Shown one piece after another: positions 16,109-23,648 of a stretch of DNA of 34,462 nucleotides (position 1 is the first letter of the stretch; each line of letters begins with the position of its first letter). This DNA is from Profundicola sp048268105 (lineage in GTDB: Bacteria > Bacteroidota > Bacteroidia > Flavobacteriales > Weeksellaceae). The notes beneath the pieces were generated by a model. That model had not been told where the DNA came from, did not search any database, and saw only the letters and a program-made list of their open reading frames with translations. Where the stretch lies: contig JBLWWH010000026.1 in NCBI GenBank assembly GCA_048268105.1, positions 1-34,462 of the forward strand, in the 5' to 3' direction. The position numbers were made by a program, and so were the translations under genes.

Positions 16109-16711
16109 ATGAAATCAGAAAATAAACTTGCAGGACTTGGACTATTGACAGCAATTTCGGCTTCACTTTGCTGTATTACACCTGTTTTAGCTTTGTTGGC
16201 TGGGACAAGTGGACTTGCTTCGGTTTTTTCTTGGCTTGACCCTTTAAGACCTTATTTAATCGGCTTGACAGTTTTAGTGCTTGGATTTGCTTGGTATCAA
16301 AAACTGAAACCACAAAAACAAATAGACTGCAACTGCGACACCAAAGAAAAAACACCATTCATTCAGACAAAGAAATTTTTGGGTATCGTGACAGTTTTTG
16401 CAGGATTGATGCTTGCTTTTCCAACTTATGCTCACGTTTTCTTTCAAAAGACAGAAAATAAAACAATCGTAACCGACCAATCAAAAATCCAGAAAGTAGA
16501 ATTTAAAATTAACGGAATGACTTGTTCAGGTTGCGAAGAACACGTAAACCACGAAGTAACCCAGTTGACAGGAATAATCAAGACGAGTGTTTCATACGAA
16601 AACGGAAACGCAATCATTGATTTTGACCAAGCTCAAACCGACATTGAAGAAATAGAAAAAGCCATTGAAAAGACAGGCTATTCAGTAACAGATAAGAAAG
16701 AAATCAAATGA
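16109..16711 (+). CDS. merTP: Mercuric transport MerT-MerP fusion (MerTP-like) (cassette 4, gene 1)
   Basis: 200 residues. The first 115 form an inner-membrane domain with three hydrophobic segments (about 6-32, 47-64 and 88-108). The first contains the vicinal cysteine pair of MerT (SASLCCITPVLALLAG), which accepts the metal from the periplasm, and a second pair (DCNCD) lies in the cytoplasmic loop. The C-terminal 70 residues are a heavy-metal-associated domain with GMTCSGCEEHV. Such fusions import Hg(II) for reduction or other handling; no merA or merR is present in the cassette. Overlaps the next gene by four bases (ATGA), so they are coupled. Confidence 0.82.
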   Translation: MKSENKLAGLGLLTAISASLCCITPVLALLAGTSGLASVFSWLDPLRPYLIGLTVLVLGFAWYQKLKPQKQIDCNCDTKEKTPFIQTKKFLGIVTVFAGLMLAFPTYAHVFFQKTENKTIVTDQSKIQKVEFKINGMTCSGCEEHVNHEVTQLTGIIKTSVSYENGNAIIDFDQAQTDIEEIEKAIEKTGYSVTDKKEIK

Positions 16712-16917
16712 ATATAGTATTACAATCAACAATCACTTGCCCCGACTGCGGACATAAGAAAGAAGAAACAATGCCGACAGACGCTTGCCAATACTTTTAC
16801 GAGTGTGAGAACTGCAAGAAAGTCTTAAAGCCAAAACAAGGCGACTGTTGTGTTTATTGTAGTTACGGGACAGTAAAATGCCCACCAATCCAAGCTGGGT
16901 CAAATTGCTGTAAATGA
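16708..16917 (+). CDS. Small Cys-rich protein with GDCCVYCSYG motif (cassette 4, gene 2)
   Basis: 69 residues with ten cysteines: TCPDCGHKK, then CQYFYECENCKKVLKP, then GDCCVYCSYGTVKCPPIQ and a terminal CC. Two CxxC-type knuckles suggest zinc or mercury coordination. I know this motif from small orphan proteins encoded next to MerTP in Bacteroidota, so a metal chaperone or sequestering role is reasonable but unproven. It overlaps merTP by four bases and ends 30 bases before attC 4. Confidence 0.8.
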   Translation: MNIVLQSTITCPDCGHKKEETMPTDACQYFYECENCKKVLKPKQGDCCVYCSYGTVKCPPIQAGSNCCK

Positions 16918-16947
16918 TAATGACACGACTGATAGAAATAGAAAGCC

Positions 16948-17086
16948 GACCGCATAACAGCACCTACAAGAAATTGGCGGCACAATGGGTAAATGAAGCT
17001 TGGTGCTTCGTATCAAGTTCAGTGGTGGTAAACAGTTTTCGTCTCCGAAATCGCCAACTTCTTGTAGCTGCAATACGTTGCCAGTA
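16948..17086 (+). repeat. attC 4
   Basis: Inverse core CCGCATAAC (complement of the cassette start GTTATGCGG); core GTT at 17077. Arms ACCTACAAGAAATTGGCG / CGCCAACTTCTTGTAGCT pair with two mismatches, an A.C again at position 12. Confidence 0.85.
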
Positions 17087-17099
17087 ATTTGAGAAAAAA

Positions 17100-17777
17100 A
17101 TGAAATACCTGCTTTTTACAATAATTCTGCTAATAAATTTTGTGTCTGCTTTTGCACAAGAAATTGAAATTCTTGAAAAGTCGGATAGTATTCCGAACAT
17201 CAAGGAAAAAGGATTGGTTTATATCAACGCAAAAACGGATTTGACAGATTTTTATTTTATTGCAAAATTGAAAATAACATCGGATGATTTTAATCTAATT
17301 TTAATTGGACTTCAAAAAACAGCAGTCGATTTATCAGCAAATGCTTTTAAATTCATCAAAAAAGAAAATTCAGGAAATAAAACGTCTGTAATTCTGGACT
17401 TATTTTCCGCAAATCCCCAACTTGTAAAACTAAATGAACAGAATAGTCAAACCAATGTAATTTACTTTTTTGGAAACGATAGTAAAACACAAAAGTTCAA
17501 GATTGATAACCAAAAGATTGAATTAGAATCAAACGAAATTTACTCGTTTGAATTACCTAAAAACAAGGAAGTTAAAATCAATAAAGGAGGTTTTACTGGT
17601 ATGACAGTTTTTCATCGGTGGAGAGAAAACCAACCTGCGATTTTTTATGCATTTGGTTCTGGAAATTTAACTGGATATGGAAACGGAAGTAATTCAATTG
17701 GATTGAGTATTAGTACTGGAAATATTATGGAACTGAAAAGTGATTTTGCGAATTTATTAATGGAACTGAAAAAATAA
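17100..17777 (+). CDS. Secreted protein of unknown function (cassette 5)
   Basis: 225 residues. A clear signal peptide (MKYLLFTIILLINFVSAFAQ, cleavage probably after AFA) sends it to the periplasm or outer surface. The mature part is beta-rich and polar, with a Gly/Asn-rich C-terminal section (FGSGNLTGYGNGSNSIGLSI). No lipobox, membrane segment or catalytic motif was found and I do not recognise the family. The start codon is 22 bases after the cassette core and the stop is four bases before the inverse core, a tightly fitted single-gene cassette. Confidence 0.75.
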   Translation: MKYLLFTIILLINFVSAFAQEIEILEKSDSIPNIKEKGLVYINAKTDLTDFYFIAKLKITSDDFNLILIGLQKTAVDLSANAFKFIKKENSGNKTSVILDLFSANPQLVKLNEQNSQTNVIYFFGNDSKTQKFKIDNQKIELESNEIYSFELPKNKEVKINKGGFTGMTVFHRWRENQPAIFYAFGSGNLTGYGNGSNSIGLSISTGNIMELKSDFANLLMELKK

Positions 17778-17781
17778 AAAC

Positions 17782-17918
17782 TACTGGCAACAATGTGTAT
17801 AAGCAATGGCTTGTTCTCGCCTACTTGGAAAATCCTGCGGATTTTCCTCTGGCAAGTACCTGTTTGCAATTGTCCGTGACGAACCACGCCACTGCTCATA
17901 CACGAAACGTTGCCACAC
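17782..17918 (+). repeat. attC 5
   Basis: Inverse core TACTGGCAAC, exact complement of the cassette start GTTGCCAGTA; core GTT at 17909. Arms GTGTATAAGCAATGGC / GCCACTGCTCATACAC mismatch (A.C) at 7 and 12. Internal hairpin GGAAAATCC/GGATTTTCC. Confidence 0.9.
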
Positions 17919-17939
17919 ATACGAGAAAACCATTGAACA

Positions 17940-18800
17940 TTGGGAAAAACAGCAGAAAATATTGAATACTATCTTGACCCAAAAAACGACAAAGATTATC
18001 TTCAAGATTTATTGCTGCATATCAAAGAGGCTTATAAAAATCAAACAAAACTTACTTTCCGAATCGTTAAACCGAAAGACAAAGGTTTTTTAGTGAAGGT
18101 TGGTGGATTATTTGCTTTTGTTTCTTTTAAACATTTTGGTTGGTCATATCCATCAATCGAATTTTGGAGAAACGTTTCAAACTCATTAATTGGTAATTTT
18201 TTTTCAGGAAAAATTTATCAAGTCCAAGAGAATCCAATCTCAATCCAAATAGACGCAAAAGAACAAGAATTTGAAAATCCGAATTTAGAAAAGTCTTCTA
18301 AATACCGTGGAATAATCTTGAGGAAAACAAATTATGGCTTTTTTGTGGATTTAGGTCTTCACTTTAATTGGAAATGCGGTTCAATTTTGGGCTTGATTCA
18401 TATATCAACATTTTTAGATAAATCGGATTACGAAAATTGGAAAGTTGGAGATGAAATTGAAACTTTATTCCAAGGGCATAATGAAAACAATCAGCCTGTA
18501 CTTGGAGATAATATTGAACGAGGGAAATGGAGGAATGGAGAAATGGAAAAATTGATAGGCACAATCCAAAAGGTTACTGTATCAATCAATGAAAGCGGAA
18601 AACCCGAATATTTCGTTTTAGGAAAACATAAAGCAACAGTACCTATAAAAAAAGAGTTTTATCCGAACTTCAGGACAACTGCAAAAAAATACACTTACGG
18701 ATTAAAAAACGGAGAAATAATAGATTGTGAAATAATTAAAATAAACAGAAAAAAAGACAGTTTTGTACTCAAATTAACAATTGAACCACCAATAAACTGA
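17940..18800 (+). CDS. S1/OB-fold-like protein (cassette 6)
   Basis: 286 residues from a TTG start (an in-frame TGA lies just upstream and no ATG is available). The middle (about 121-190: KYRGIILRKTNYGFFVDLG, then GLIHISTF and NWKVGDEIETLF) follows the S1 RNA-binding pattern 'G-x-V...GFFVDLG...GLIH-S...VGD'. The N-terminal third (KLTFRIVKPKDKGFLVKVGG) and C-terminal third (LIGTIQKVTVSIN through GEIIDCEIIKINRKKDSFVL) look like further OB-type repeats. An RNA- or ssDNA-binding protein is the best guess; the partner is unknown. Confidence 0.65.
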   Translation: MGKTAENIEYYLDPKNDKDYLQDLLLHIKEAYKNQTKLTFRIVKPKDKGFLVKVGGLFAFVSFKHFGWSYPSIEFWRNVSNSLIGNFFSGKIYQVQENPISIQIDAKEQEFENPNLEKSSKYRGIILRKTNYGFFVDLGLHFNWKCGSILGLIHISTFLDKSDYENWKVGDEIETLFQGHNENNQPVLGDNIERGKWRNGEMEKLIGTIQKVTVSINESGKPEYFVLGKHKATVPIKKEFYPNFRTTAKKYTYGLKNGEIIDCEIIKINRKKDSFVLKLTIEPPIN

Positions 18801-18808
18801 ATAAGTAC

Positions 18809-18946
18809 GTGTGGCAACAACGTGTATAATTAATGGCTAATTCTCGCCTACTTACGAAAATCCTCGCGGATTTTCTATTCAGTTTTTATTTGCTAAATTA
18901 GGTGCTTAAAACACGCCACTAATCATACACAAAATCGTTGTAAAAA
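18809..18946 (+). repeat. attC 6
   Basis: Inverse core GTGTGGCAAC, exact complement of the cassette start GTTGCCACAC; core GTT at 18937. Arms GTGTATAATTAATGGC / GCCACTAATCATACAC mismatch (A.C) at 7 and 12. Internal hairpin GAAAATCC/GGATTTTC. Confidence 0.9.
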
Positions 18947-19441
18947 ATGCGGGAAAAAATAGCTGAGCACACAATTTGAAGGAAAATTGAATGAAAAATT
19001 GTTGAACAGAATCTCGAGAATCAAAACGTGAATTCAAGTTGAAACGTGAAAAACCAATCAAACTTTTGACAGAATCTTGCAGGAGAATTTTTCTCAATAA
19101 AAACGGAATTGAAGTTTAAAATGTTTGACAGAATCTCGCAAATCAAAACGTGAGAAAAAGCGGAAACGTGAAAAATGCTTGAATTAATTTTGCGGGAAAT
19201 GAGTTTTAATAAAACAGGAATTGCCAATCAAAACGTGAATAAAAGTTAAATCGTGAAAAATATATTTTGCGGGAATTGGGAAAGAAATTAGAAAAATAGA
19301 AATTAAAATGCACTTTTTACAACACCGTGTATATTTTATTGCTTTTATAGTTTTTCTTGCGAAAAACCACGCAAGCGTAAAAGTTTGGTTTTTTTAATTT
19401 ATTTTTCGCTAAATTTACGCAACAAATCATACACCAACTCG
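18938..19441 (+). other. Gene-free cassette 7 with internal repeats
   Basis: This 504-base cassette has proper ends (start GTTGTAAAAA, end TTTTTACAAC, exact complements) but no plausible + strand gene. It contains three copies of AATCAAAACGTGA (19019, 19141, 19226), several GAAACGTGAAAAA-type units, and repeats of TGACAGAATCT and TTGCGGGAA, i.e. an irregular tandem array with units of roughly 85-120 bases. Minus-strand frames of 63-68 codons are present but have no protein-like features. It could encode an RNA, a promoter or binding sites. Confidence 0.7.
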
Positions 19442-19449
19442 TTGGCAAC
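19314..19449 (+). repeat. attC 7
   Basis: Inverse core TTTTTACAAC; core GTT at 19441. Arms GTGTATATTTTATTGC / GCAACAAATCATACAC mismatch at positions 7, 8 and 12. AT-rich loop. Confidence 0.85.
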
Positions 19450-19492
19450 AAGCTGAACAAAAATTCGTCTACCGAACTAAAACAACATAAAT

Positions 19493-21445
19493 ATGAAATT
19501 AAAAAAGGTAACAATTCATAAATACAAAAGCTTTGAAACCGACCAAACTTTTGACGTGCAAGATGATGTAACGATTTTAGTTGGTATGAACGAATCTGGG
19601 AAAACTTCTGTCCTTGAATCAATTGCCAAAACAAACTATTTTCAAAATGATAAAAAATTTAAATTTAATAAAACCCACGACTATCCAAGACGACAAAAGA
19701 AAGCTATGGATAAAAGTGGAGAAATTTCCAAAGCAATAACTTGCACGTATGATGTTGGGGATTTATTAAAGAAAAAAGTCAATGATGAATTAGGAGAAAA
19801 TGTTTTCACATCAGCTGAATTAATAGTTTCTACAAGCTATGCAAATAAAGGATTATGGAGTGGTTTTGAGGTTGACTATTCAAAATTTATTGAGCATAAA
19901 ACCAAGAAGTTAGGAATTGGCAGCAAAACGCTAAATGACAAATTATTAAAAGTCAAAAACGAAAAAGGATTAGACCAATTAATCTCTGAATATAAAGACG
20001 AGACTATTGTAAAAAATCTTGAGGCATTTAGGTCTTATTTAAAAAATTCTTGGGATTGGGACAATCCTATTAAAGAATATGTTGCAAGAACTAAATTGAC
20101 ACCTGCCCTGCCAAAATTTTTATATTACGATGAATACTATGCGTTACCATCACGTATCGTTATTGAGAAGTTAGAGGACGAAGATATTGAAGAAGAAGAA
20201 TTCAAAACTGCAAAAGCTTTACTGGAGTTGGCAGACCTTAATGCAGAAGATATTTTAGAAGCAAGCTCTTTTGAAGATTATGTTGCAGAATTAGAAGCTA
20301 CAGAAGCAATTATAAGTGATGAACTTTTTAAGTATTGGTCTACAAATAACAATTTAAGTATTGAATTCAAAATTGAAGCCAAGGAAGGAGTTGAGAAAAG
20401 AACAATAATAAACAATAACCGCCAAGAAGAAATTATAGATGTAAAAATTGTTGAACACATTTTGGACATTAGAGTAAAAAATCAACGTACAAGAGTATCA
20501 TTACCGCTTAAAAATAGAAGTAAAGGTTTCAATTGGTTTTTTTCCTTTTTAGTATGGTTCAAGAAAATTCAAGAAGATAAGAATTCTCAATATATCCTAT
20601 TGCTTGATGAACCTGGCCTAAACCTACACGCATCTGCTCAAAATGATATGCTAAAGTTTATTGAAGATTTATCAGACAATTATCAAATCTTATATACAAC
20701 TCACTCACCATTTTCCATTCCTTCAAATAAACTTGAACGAGTTCGAACTGTTTTGGAAACTGAAGAAGGTTCTATAATTTCTGACAGCATACAAGAAAAA
20801 GACCCAAATACACTTTTTCCCTTACAAGCTGCATTAGGTTATGATATAGCGCAGAATTTATTTATCAGCAGTAAAAACCTTCTTGTTGAAGGCGTGTCTG
20901 ACTTAATTATTTTAACAGCGATTTCGGGAATATTGGAAAGTGAGAACAGGACTTTCTTAAGAAATGACATTACGATTGTTCCAACTGGAGGCCTTGAGAA
21001 AGTTGCTACCTTTATATCTCTTTTGAGAGGTTCCAAATTAGAAATTGCGTGCCTTTTAGATTCTTATACAGACCAAAAAGGTAAAGCTAAATTGGAAAAA
21101 ATGATAACCTCAAAAATTATTCATAAAAGCAAAATACGTTTCTTTGACGAGTTTTTAGATGGTTACTCGAGAGCAGATTTAGAGGATTTGTTCGTAAAAG
21201 ACGATTACTTGAAGCTATTTAATTCTGCATTTAAAGAATATGCTGACATTAAAAGTTCTGATTTAGATTCTAATATTCCAACAATCATCCAACAAATAAA
21301 TAAACAGATCGGAAAAGACCGATTCAATCATTATCGTCCAGCGAATGAACTTGTGAAACTTGCTCTGGATAAGAAATTTTTCACTTCTCAAACTTTAGAT
21401 AATTTTGAAAAAGTATTTGAAGAAATGAATAAACAGTTCGAGTAA
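19493..21445 (+). CDS. OLD-family ATP-dependent nuclease (AAA ATPase + TOPRIM) (cassette 8)
   Basis: 650 residues. ABC/SMC-type ATPase split around a long helical insert: KYKSFETDQTFDV, Walker A GMNESGKTS (31-39), and Walker B ILLLDEPGLNLHA with Asp372-Glu373, followed by the D-loop/H-switch TTHSPFSI. The C-terminal TOPRIM nuclease module starts at about 460 with Glu466 (LLVEGVSDLI) and includes LLDSYTD (Asp523). This is the layout of overcoming-lysogenisation-defect (OLD) nucleases; several OLD homologues act in anti-phage defence, alone or with partners (class 2, GajA-like, has a UvrD-like partner). No helicase partner is here, so this is a stand-alone class 1-like gene. Largest gene in the array. 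Confidence 0.85.
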   Translation: MKLKKVTIHKYKSFETDQTFDVQDDVTILVGMNESGKTSVLESIAKTNYFQNDKKFKFNKTHDYPRRQKKAMDKSGEISKAITCTYDVGDLLKKKVNDELGENVFTSAELIVSTSYANKGLWSGFEVDYSKFIEHKTKKLGIGSKTLNDKLLKVKNEKGLDQLISEYKDETIVKNLEAFRSYLKNSWDWDNPIKEYVARTKLTPALPKFLYYDEYYALPSRIVIEKLEDEDIEEEEFKTAKALLELADLNAEDILEASSFEDYVAELEATEAIISDELFKYWSTNNNLSIEFKIEAKEGVEKRTIINNNRQEEIIDVKIVEHILDIRVKNQRTRVSLPLKNRSKGFNWFFSFLVWFKKIQEDKNSQYILLLDEPGLNLHASAQNDMLKFIEDLSDNYQILYTTHSPFSIPSNKLERVRTVLETEEGSIISDSIQEKDPNTLFPLQAALGYDIAQNLFISSKNLLVEGVSDLIILTAISGILESENRTFLRNDITIVPTGGLEKVATFISLLRGSKLEIACLLDSYTDQKGKAKLEKMITSKIIHKSKIRFFDEFLDGYSRADLEDLFVKDDYLKLFNSAFKEYADIKSSDLDSNIPTIIQQINKQIGKDRFNHYRPANELVKLALDKKFFTSQTLDNFEKVFEEMNKQFE

Positions 21446-21451
21446 AAGCCA

Positions 21452-21588
21452 GTTGCCAACACCGTATATAAGCTATGGCTTGGTCTGTGCCGATTTGGAA
21501 AATCTACGGATTTCCCAAAGCCAGTTTTTATTTGGAGAGGTTCGTGCCGAGTCACGCCACAGCTCATATACAAATCCGTTGTGTACAA
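21452..21588 (+). repeat. attC 8
   Basis: Inverse core GTTGCCAAC; core GTT at 21578. Arms GTATATAAGCTATGGC / GCCACAGCTCATATAC mismatch (A.C) at 7 and 12. A degenerate GGAAAATC/GGATTTCC hairpin sits in the loop. Confidence 0.88.
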
Positions 21589-21604
21589 TTAAATTAAAAA
21601 AGAG

Positions 21605-22519
21605 GTGAATTTAGAAGAAATAGTTAGGGCAACCTATGAAGAGGTTAAAAATACAGATGACAAAGGACGATTGGCATCTTATATTCCTGAGTTGGTTAAC
21701 GTTGATTCGGAAAGTTTTGGAGTATTTATATCAACAATTGACCACACTAATTTTGGTATTGGCAATTTTAACGAAAAATTTTCGATTCAGAGTATTGCAA
21801 AAGTACTTTCACTAAGCTTAGCATATAGTATTCTTGGCGAGAAAATTTGGACAAGACTTGGAGTAGAACCTTCAGGAACAGCATTTAATTCTCTAGTTCA
21901 ACTTGAAGCAGATAAAGGCATACCTCGAAACCCCTTTATAAATGCTGGAGCAATTGTTATTTCAGATATTCTACTTAGCAATCTGAAAAACCCAAAAGAA
22001 GAATTTTTATCTTTTATTAGAAGCATTTCCAATAATTCAGAATTAAACTATTCACGCAAAATAGCTGCTTCAGAAAAAAGCGTAGGATTTCGAAATGTGG
22101 CATTATGTAATTTCATTAAATCCTTTGGAAATATTGAAAATGAACCCTCAGATGTTCTTGACTTCTATTTTGATCTTTGCTCTCTTGAAATGAATTGCAA
22201 AGAGCTTTCAGAATTATTTTTGTTTTTAGCAAACAATGGCTGTAACATATTTGCTAACAACTCGATACTTACCAAAAGCCAATGCAAAAGAATAAATGCA
22301 CTAATGCAAACTTGTGGCTTTTATGACGAATCTGGAGAATTTGCCTTTAAAGTTGGACTTCCTGGAAAGAGTGGTGTTGGAGGAGGGATTGTTGCAATCC
22401 ATCCAAATCATTATGCGATTGCAGTTTGGAGTCCGAAATTGAATGAAAAAGGAAATTCATATAAAGGGATGAAATTTCTTGAAGAGTTTACAACAAAATC
22501 TCAGTTATCGATATTTTGA
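21605..22519 (+). CDS. glsA: Glutaminase (cassette 9)
   Basis: Hydrolyses glutamine to glutamate and ammonia. 304 residues, normal for the serine-dependent beta-lactamase-like glutaminase family. Visible motifs: GRLASYIPELV (about 20-30), the nucleophile tetrad Ser63-x-x-Lys66 in FSIQSIAKVLSL, EPSGTAFNSLVQLE, IPRNPFINAGAIV and the C-terminal GLPGKSGVGGGIVAI. It starts with GTG preceded by a purine-rich AAAAAGAG and no alternative ATG is nearby. A metabolic house-keeping enzyme as a single-gene cassette is unusual; it could give acid resistance (glutamine-dependent ammonia) or nitrogen supply. Confidence 0.9.
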   Translation: MNLEEIVRATYEEVKNTDDKGRLASYIPELVNVDSESFGVFISTIDHTNFGIGNFNEKFSIQSIAKVLSLSLAYSILGEKIWTRLGVEPSGTAFNSLVQLEADKGIPRNPFINAGAIVISDILLSNLKNPKEEFLSFIRSISNNSELNYSRKIAASEKSVGFRNVALCNFIKSFGNIENEPSDVLDFYFDLCSLEMNCKELSELFLFLANNGCNIFANNSILTKSQCKRINALMQTCGFYDESGEFAFKVGLPGKSGVGGGIVAIHPNHYAIAVWSPKLNEKGNSYKGMKFLEEFTTKSQLSIF

Positions 22520-22624
22520 GATGAAATAGCCATGATTGAAACAAATCACCAACCGAAGATGATATTATAACCAATCTGGCGTATTCCATGTGACCCATAA
22601 AAATAAATAATAACACATGAAAAC

Positions 22625-22824
22625 TGTACACAACAAGGGTTTGGCGCAATGGCGGGTCAAGGCTAAAGTTTAAACTTTCGGCTTTCTATTCCGCAAAAAG
22701 CCAATTTTATTGACTTTTTTCTTAAATTTATTCAATTAATTGGCTTTTGCTTACCGTGTCGCTAAATTGAAACTTTTCGCTTCAATTTCCGCCACTGACG
22801 CCAAGCCCCGAAACGTTGGCGGTC
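22625..22824 (+). repeat. attC 9 (long, GC-rich arm type)
   Basis: Inverse core TGTACACAAC, exact complement of the cassette start GTTGTGTACA; core GTT at 22815. Arms GGGTTTGGCGCAATGGCGG and CCGCCACTGACGCCAAGCCC pair with one unpaired base on the right arm. The 200-base element also contains AAAAGCCAATT/AATTGGCTTTT. Confidence 0.85.
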
Positions 22825-22849
22825 AGCTGAAAAATAAAACAGGAATCGA

Positions 22850-23476
22850 ATGTTAAAGAAAATACTTATAGGAATATCAATTGTAATCGGAATTGGAATT
22901 TTGGTTTTTATTGGTTGGACTTTAATGATTGTATCAGCTTTCGGTGGTTTTGATAAAGATTATTCAGTTACTGACTTAAAGGAAAATTTTGAGAAGAACA
23001 AGACAGAAATCTATGAACTTAAAAGATACTTCAATGAAATAGTACCAAAAAATAGGTTTGTTGAAATCGAGTTTGATAATGACAATACTTTGGGGCGATT
23101 TGGAATTAAAGCTTTAGACTCTACAGCAGGAAATCCAAACGGACCAATGTTTTTGGAGTGGGACTTAAAAACGAATACTGCGAAAATGGATAGCTTAATT
23201 GAACCAATGGGTTGGACAAGGGAAACTTTAAAAACACTTAAAGAAAAGCTAGATAAAGCTAACTGTATCCAAATTGAAAGTGGAGAACCAACCAAAATTG
23301 GATTCAAAAGAAGTGGAATGGGAATGTATTCATTTAACGTTTTTGACCAACCAATTCCTGATAACTTGATTGAACAGTATAATGATAGTTGTACATATAT
23401 TTTAGTGAATAGAAAACTTGTTTTAGAATACGGTGGTGGAGCAATTGGAAGTCAGTGTTTCTACAACTTGGAATAG
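22850..23476 (+). CDS. Membrane-anchored protein of unknown function (cassette 10)
   Basis: 208 residues. One N-terminal transmembrane segment (about residues 5-28, ILIGISIVIGIGILVFIGWT) followed by a soluble extracytoplasmic domain. That domain has a strand-rich centre (NRFVEIEFDNDNTLGRFGIKAL), a helix (TRETLKTLKEKLDKANCI), and an end with CTYILVNRKLVLEYGGGAIGSQCFY containing two cysteines that could form a disulphide. No recognised family. The ATG is 34 bases after the core. The attC that closes this cassette is interrupted by an IS110-family element. Confidence 0.75.
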   Translation: MLKKILIGISIVIGIGILVFIGWTLMIVSAFGGFDKDYSVTDLKENFEKNKTEIYELKRYFNEIVPKNRFVEIEFDNDNTLGRFGIKALDSTAGNPNGPMFLEWDLKTNTAKMDSLIEPMGWTRETLKTLKEKLDKANCIQIESGEPTKIGFKRSGMGMYSFNVFDQPIPDNLIEQYNDSCTYILVNRKLVLEYGGGAIGSQCFYNLE

Positions 23477-23491
23477 AAAAAAAATAAAGCC

Positions 23492-23502
23492 GAACCGCTA
23501 AC
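23492..23502 (+). repeat. attC 10, left fragment (inverse core)
   Basis: GAACCGCTAAC lies just after cassette 10 and closely resembles the inverse core of attC 13 (same GAACCGCTAAC). Its hairpin arm does not follow directly; it is found 1.35 kb away on the other side of the IS110 element. Confidence 0.7.
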
Positions 23503-23563
23503 AAAGAACTGAGGTAAAAAACAAATCTTTTTTTCACTAATTTTATTCATAGGTAGGGTGGCA

Positions 23564-23614
23564 TTGTTGAAATAGAACAAATCTCCTTCGATCGATTTGT
23601 TTCCAGTTCAACAA
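23564..23614 (-). ncRNA. Candidate structured RNA in the 3' flank of the IS110 transposase gene
   Basis: A long imperfect hairpin: TTGTTGAA..GAACAAATC on one side and GATTTGTT..GTTCAACAA on the other, with a ten-base loop. IS110-family elements encode a bridge RNA in a flank (5' in the IS110 group, 3' in the IS1111 group), so this or the 5'-side structure could be it. Confidence 0.35.
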
Positions 23615-23648
23615 GCTTACATTATCTTCATTAAATTTAATTTTCTCA

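Noticed and set aside
18906..19227. Minus-strand frames of 63-68 codons in cassette 7
   Set aside because: They run opposite to all other cassette genes, overlap each other, and translate the repeats without any domain.
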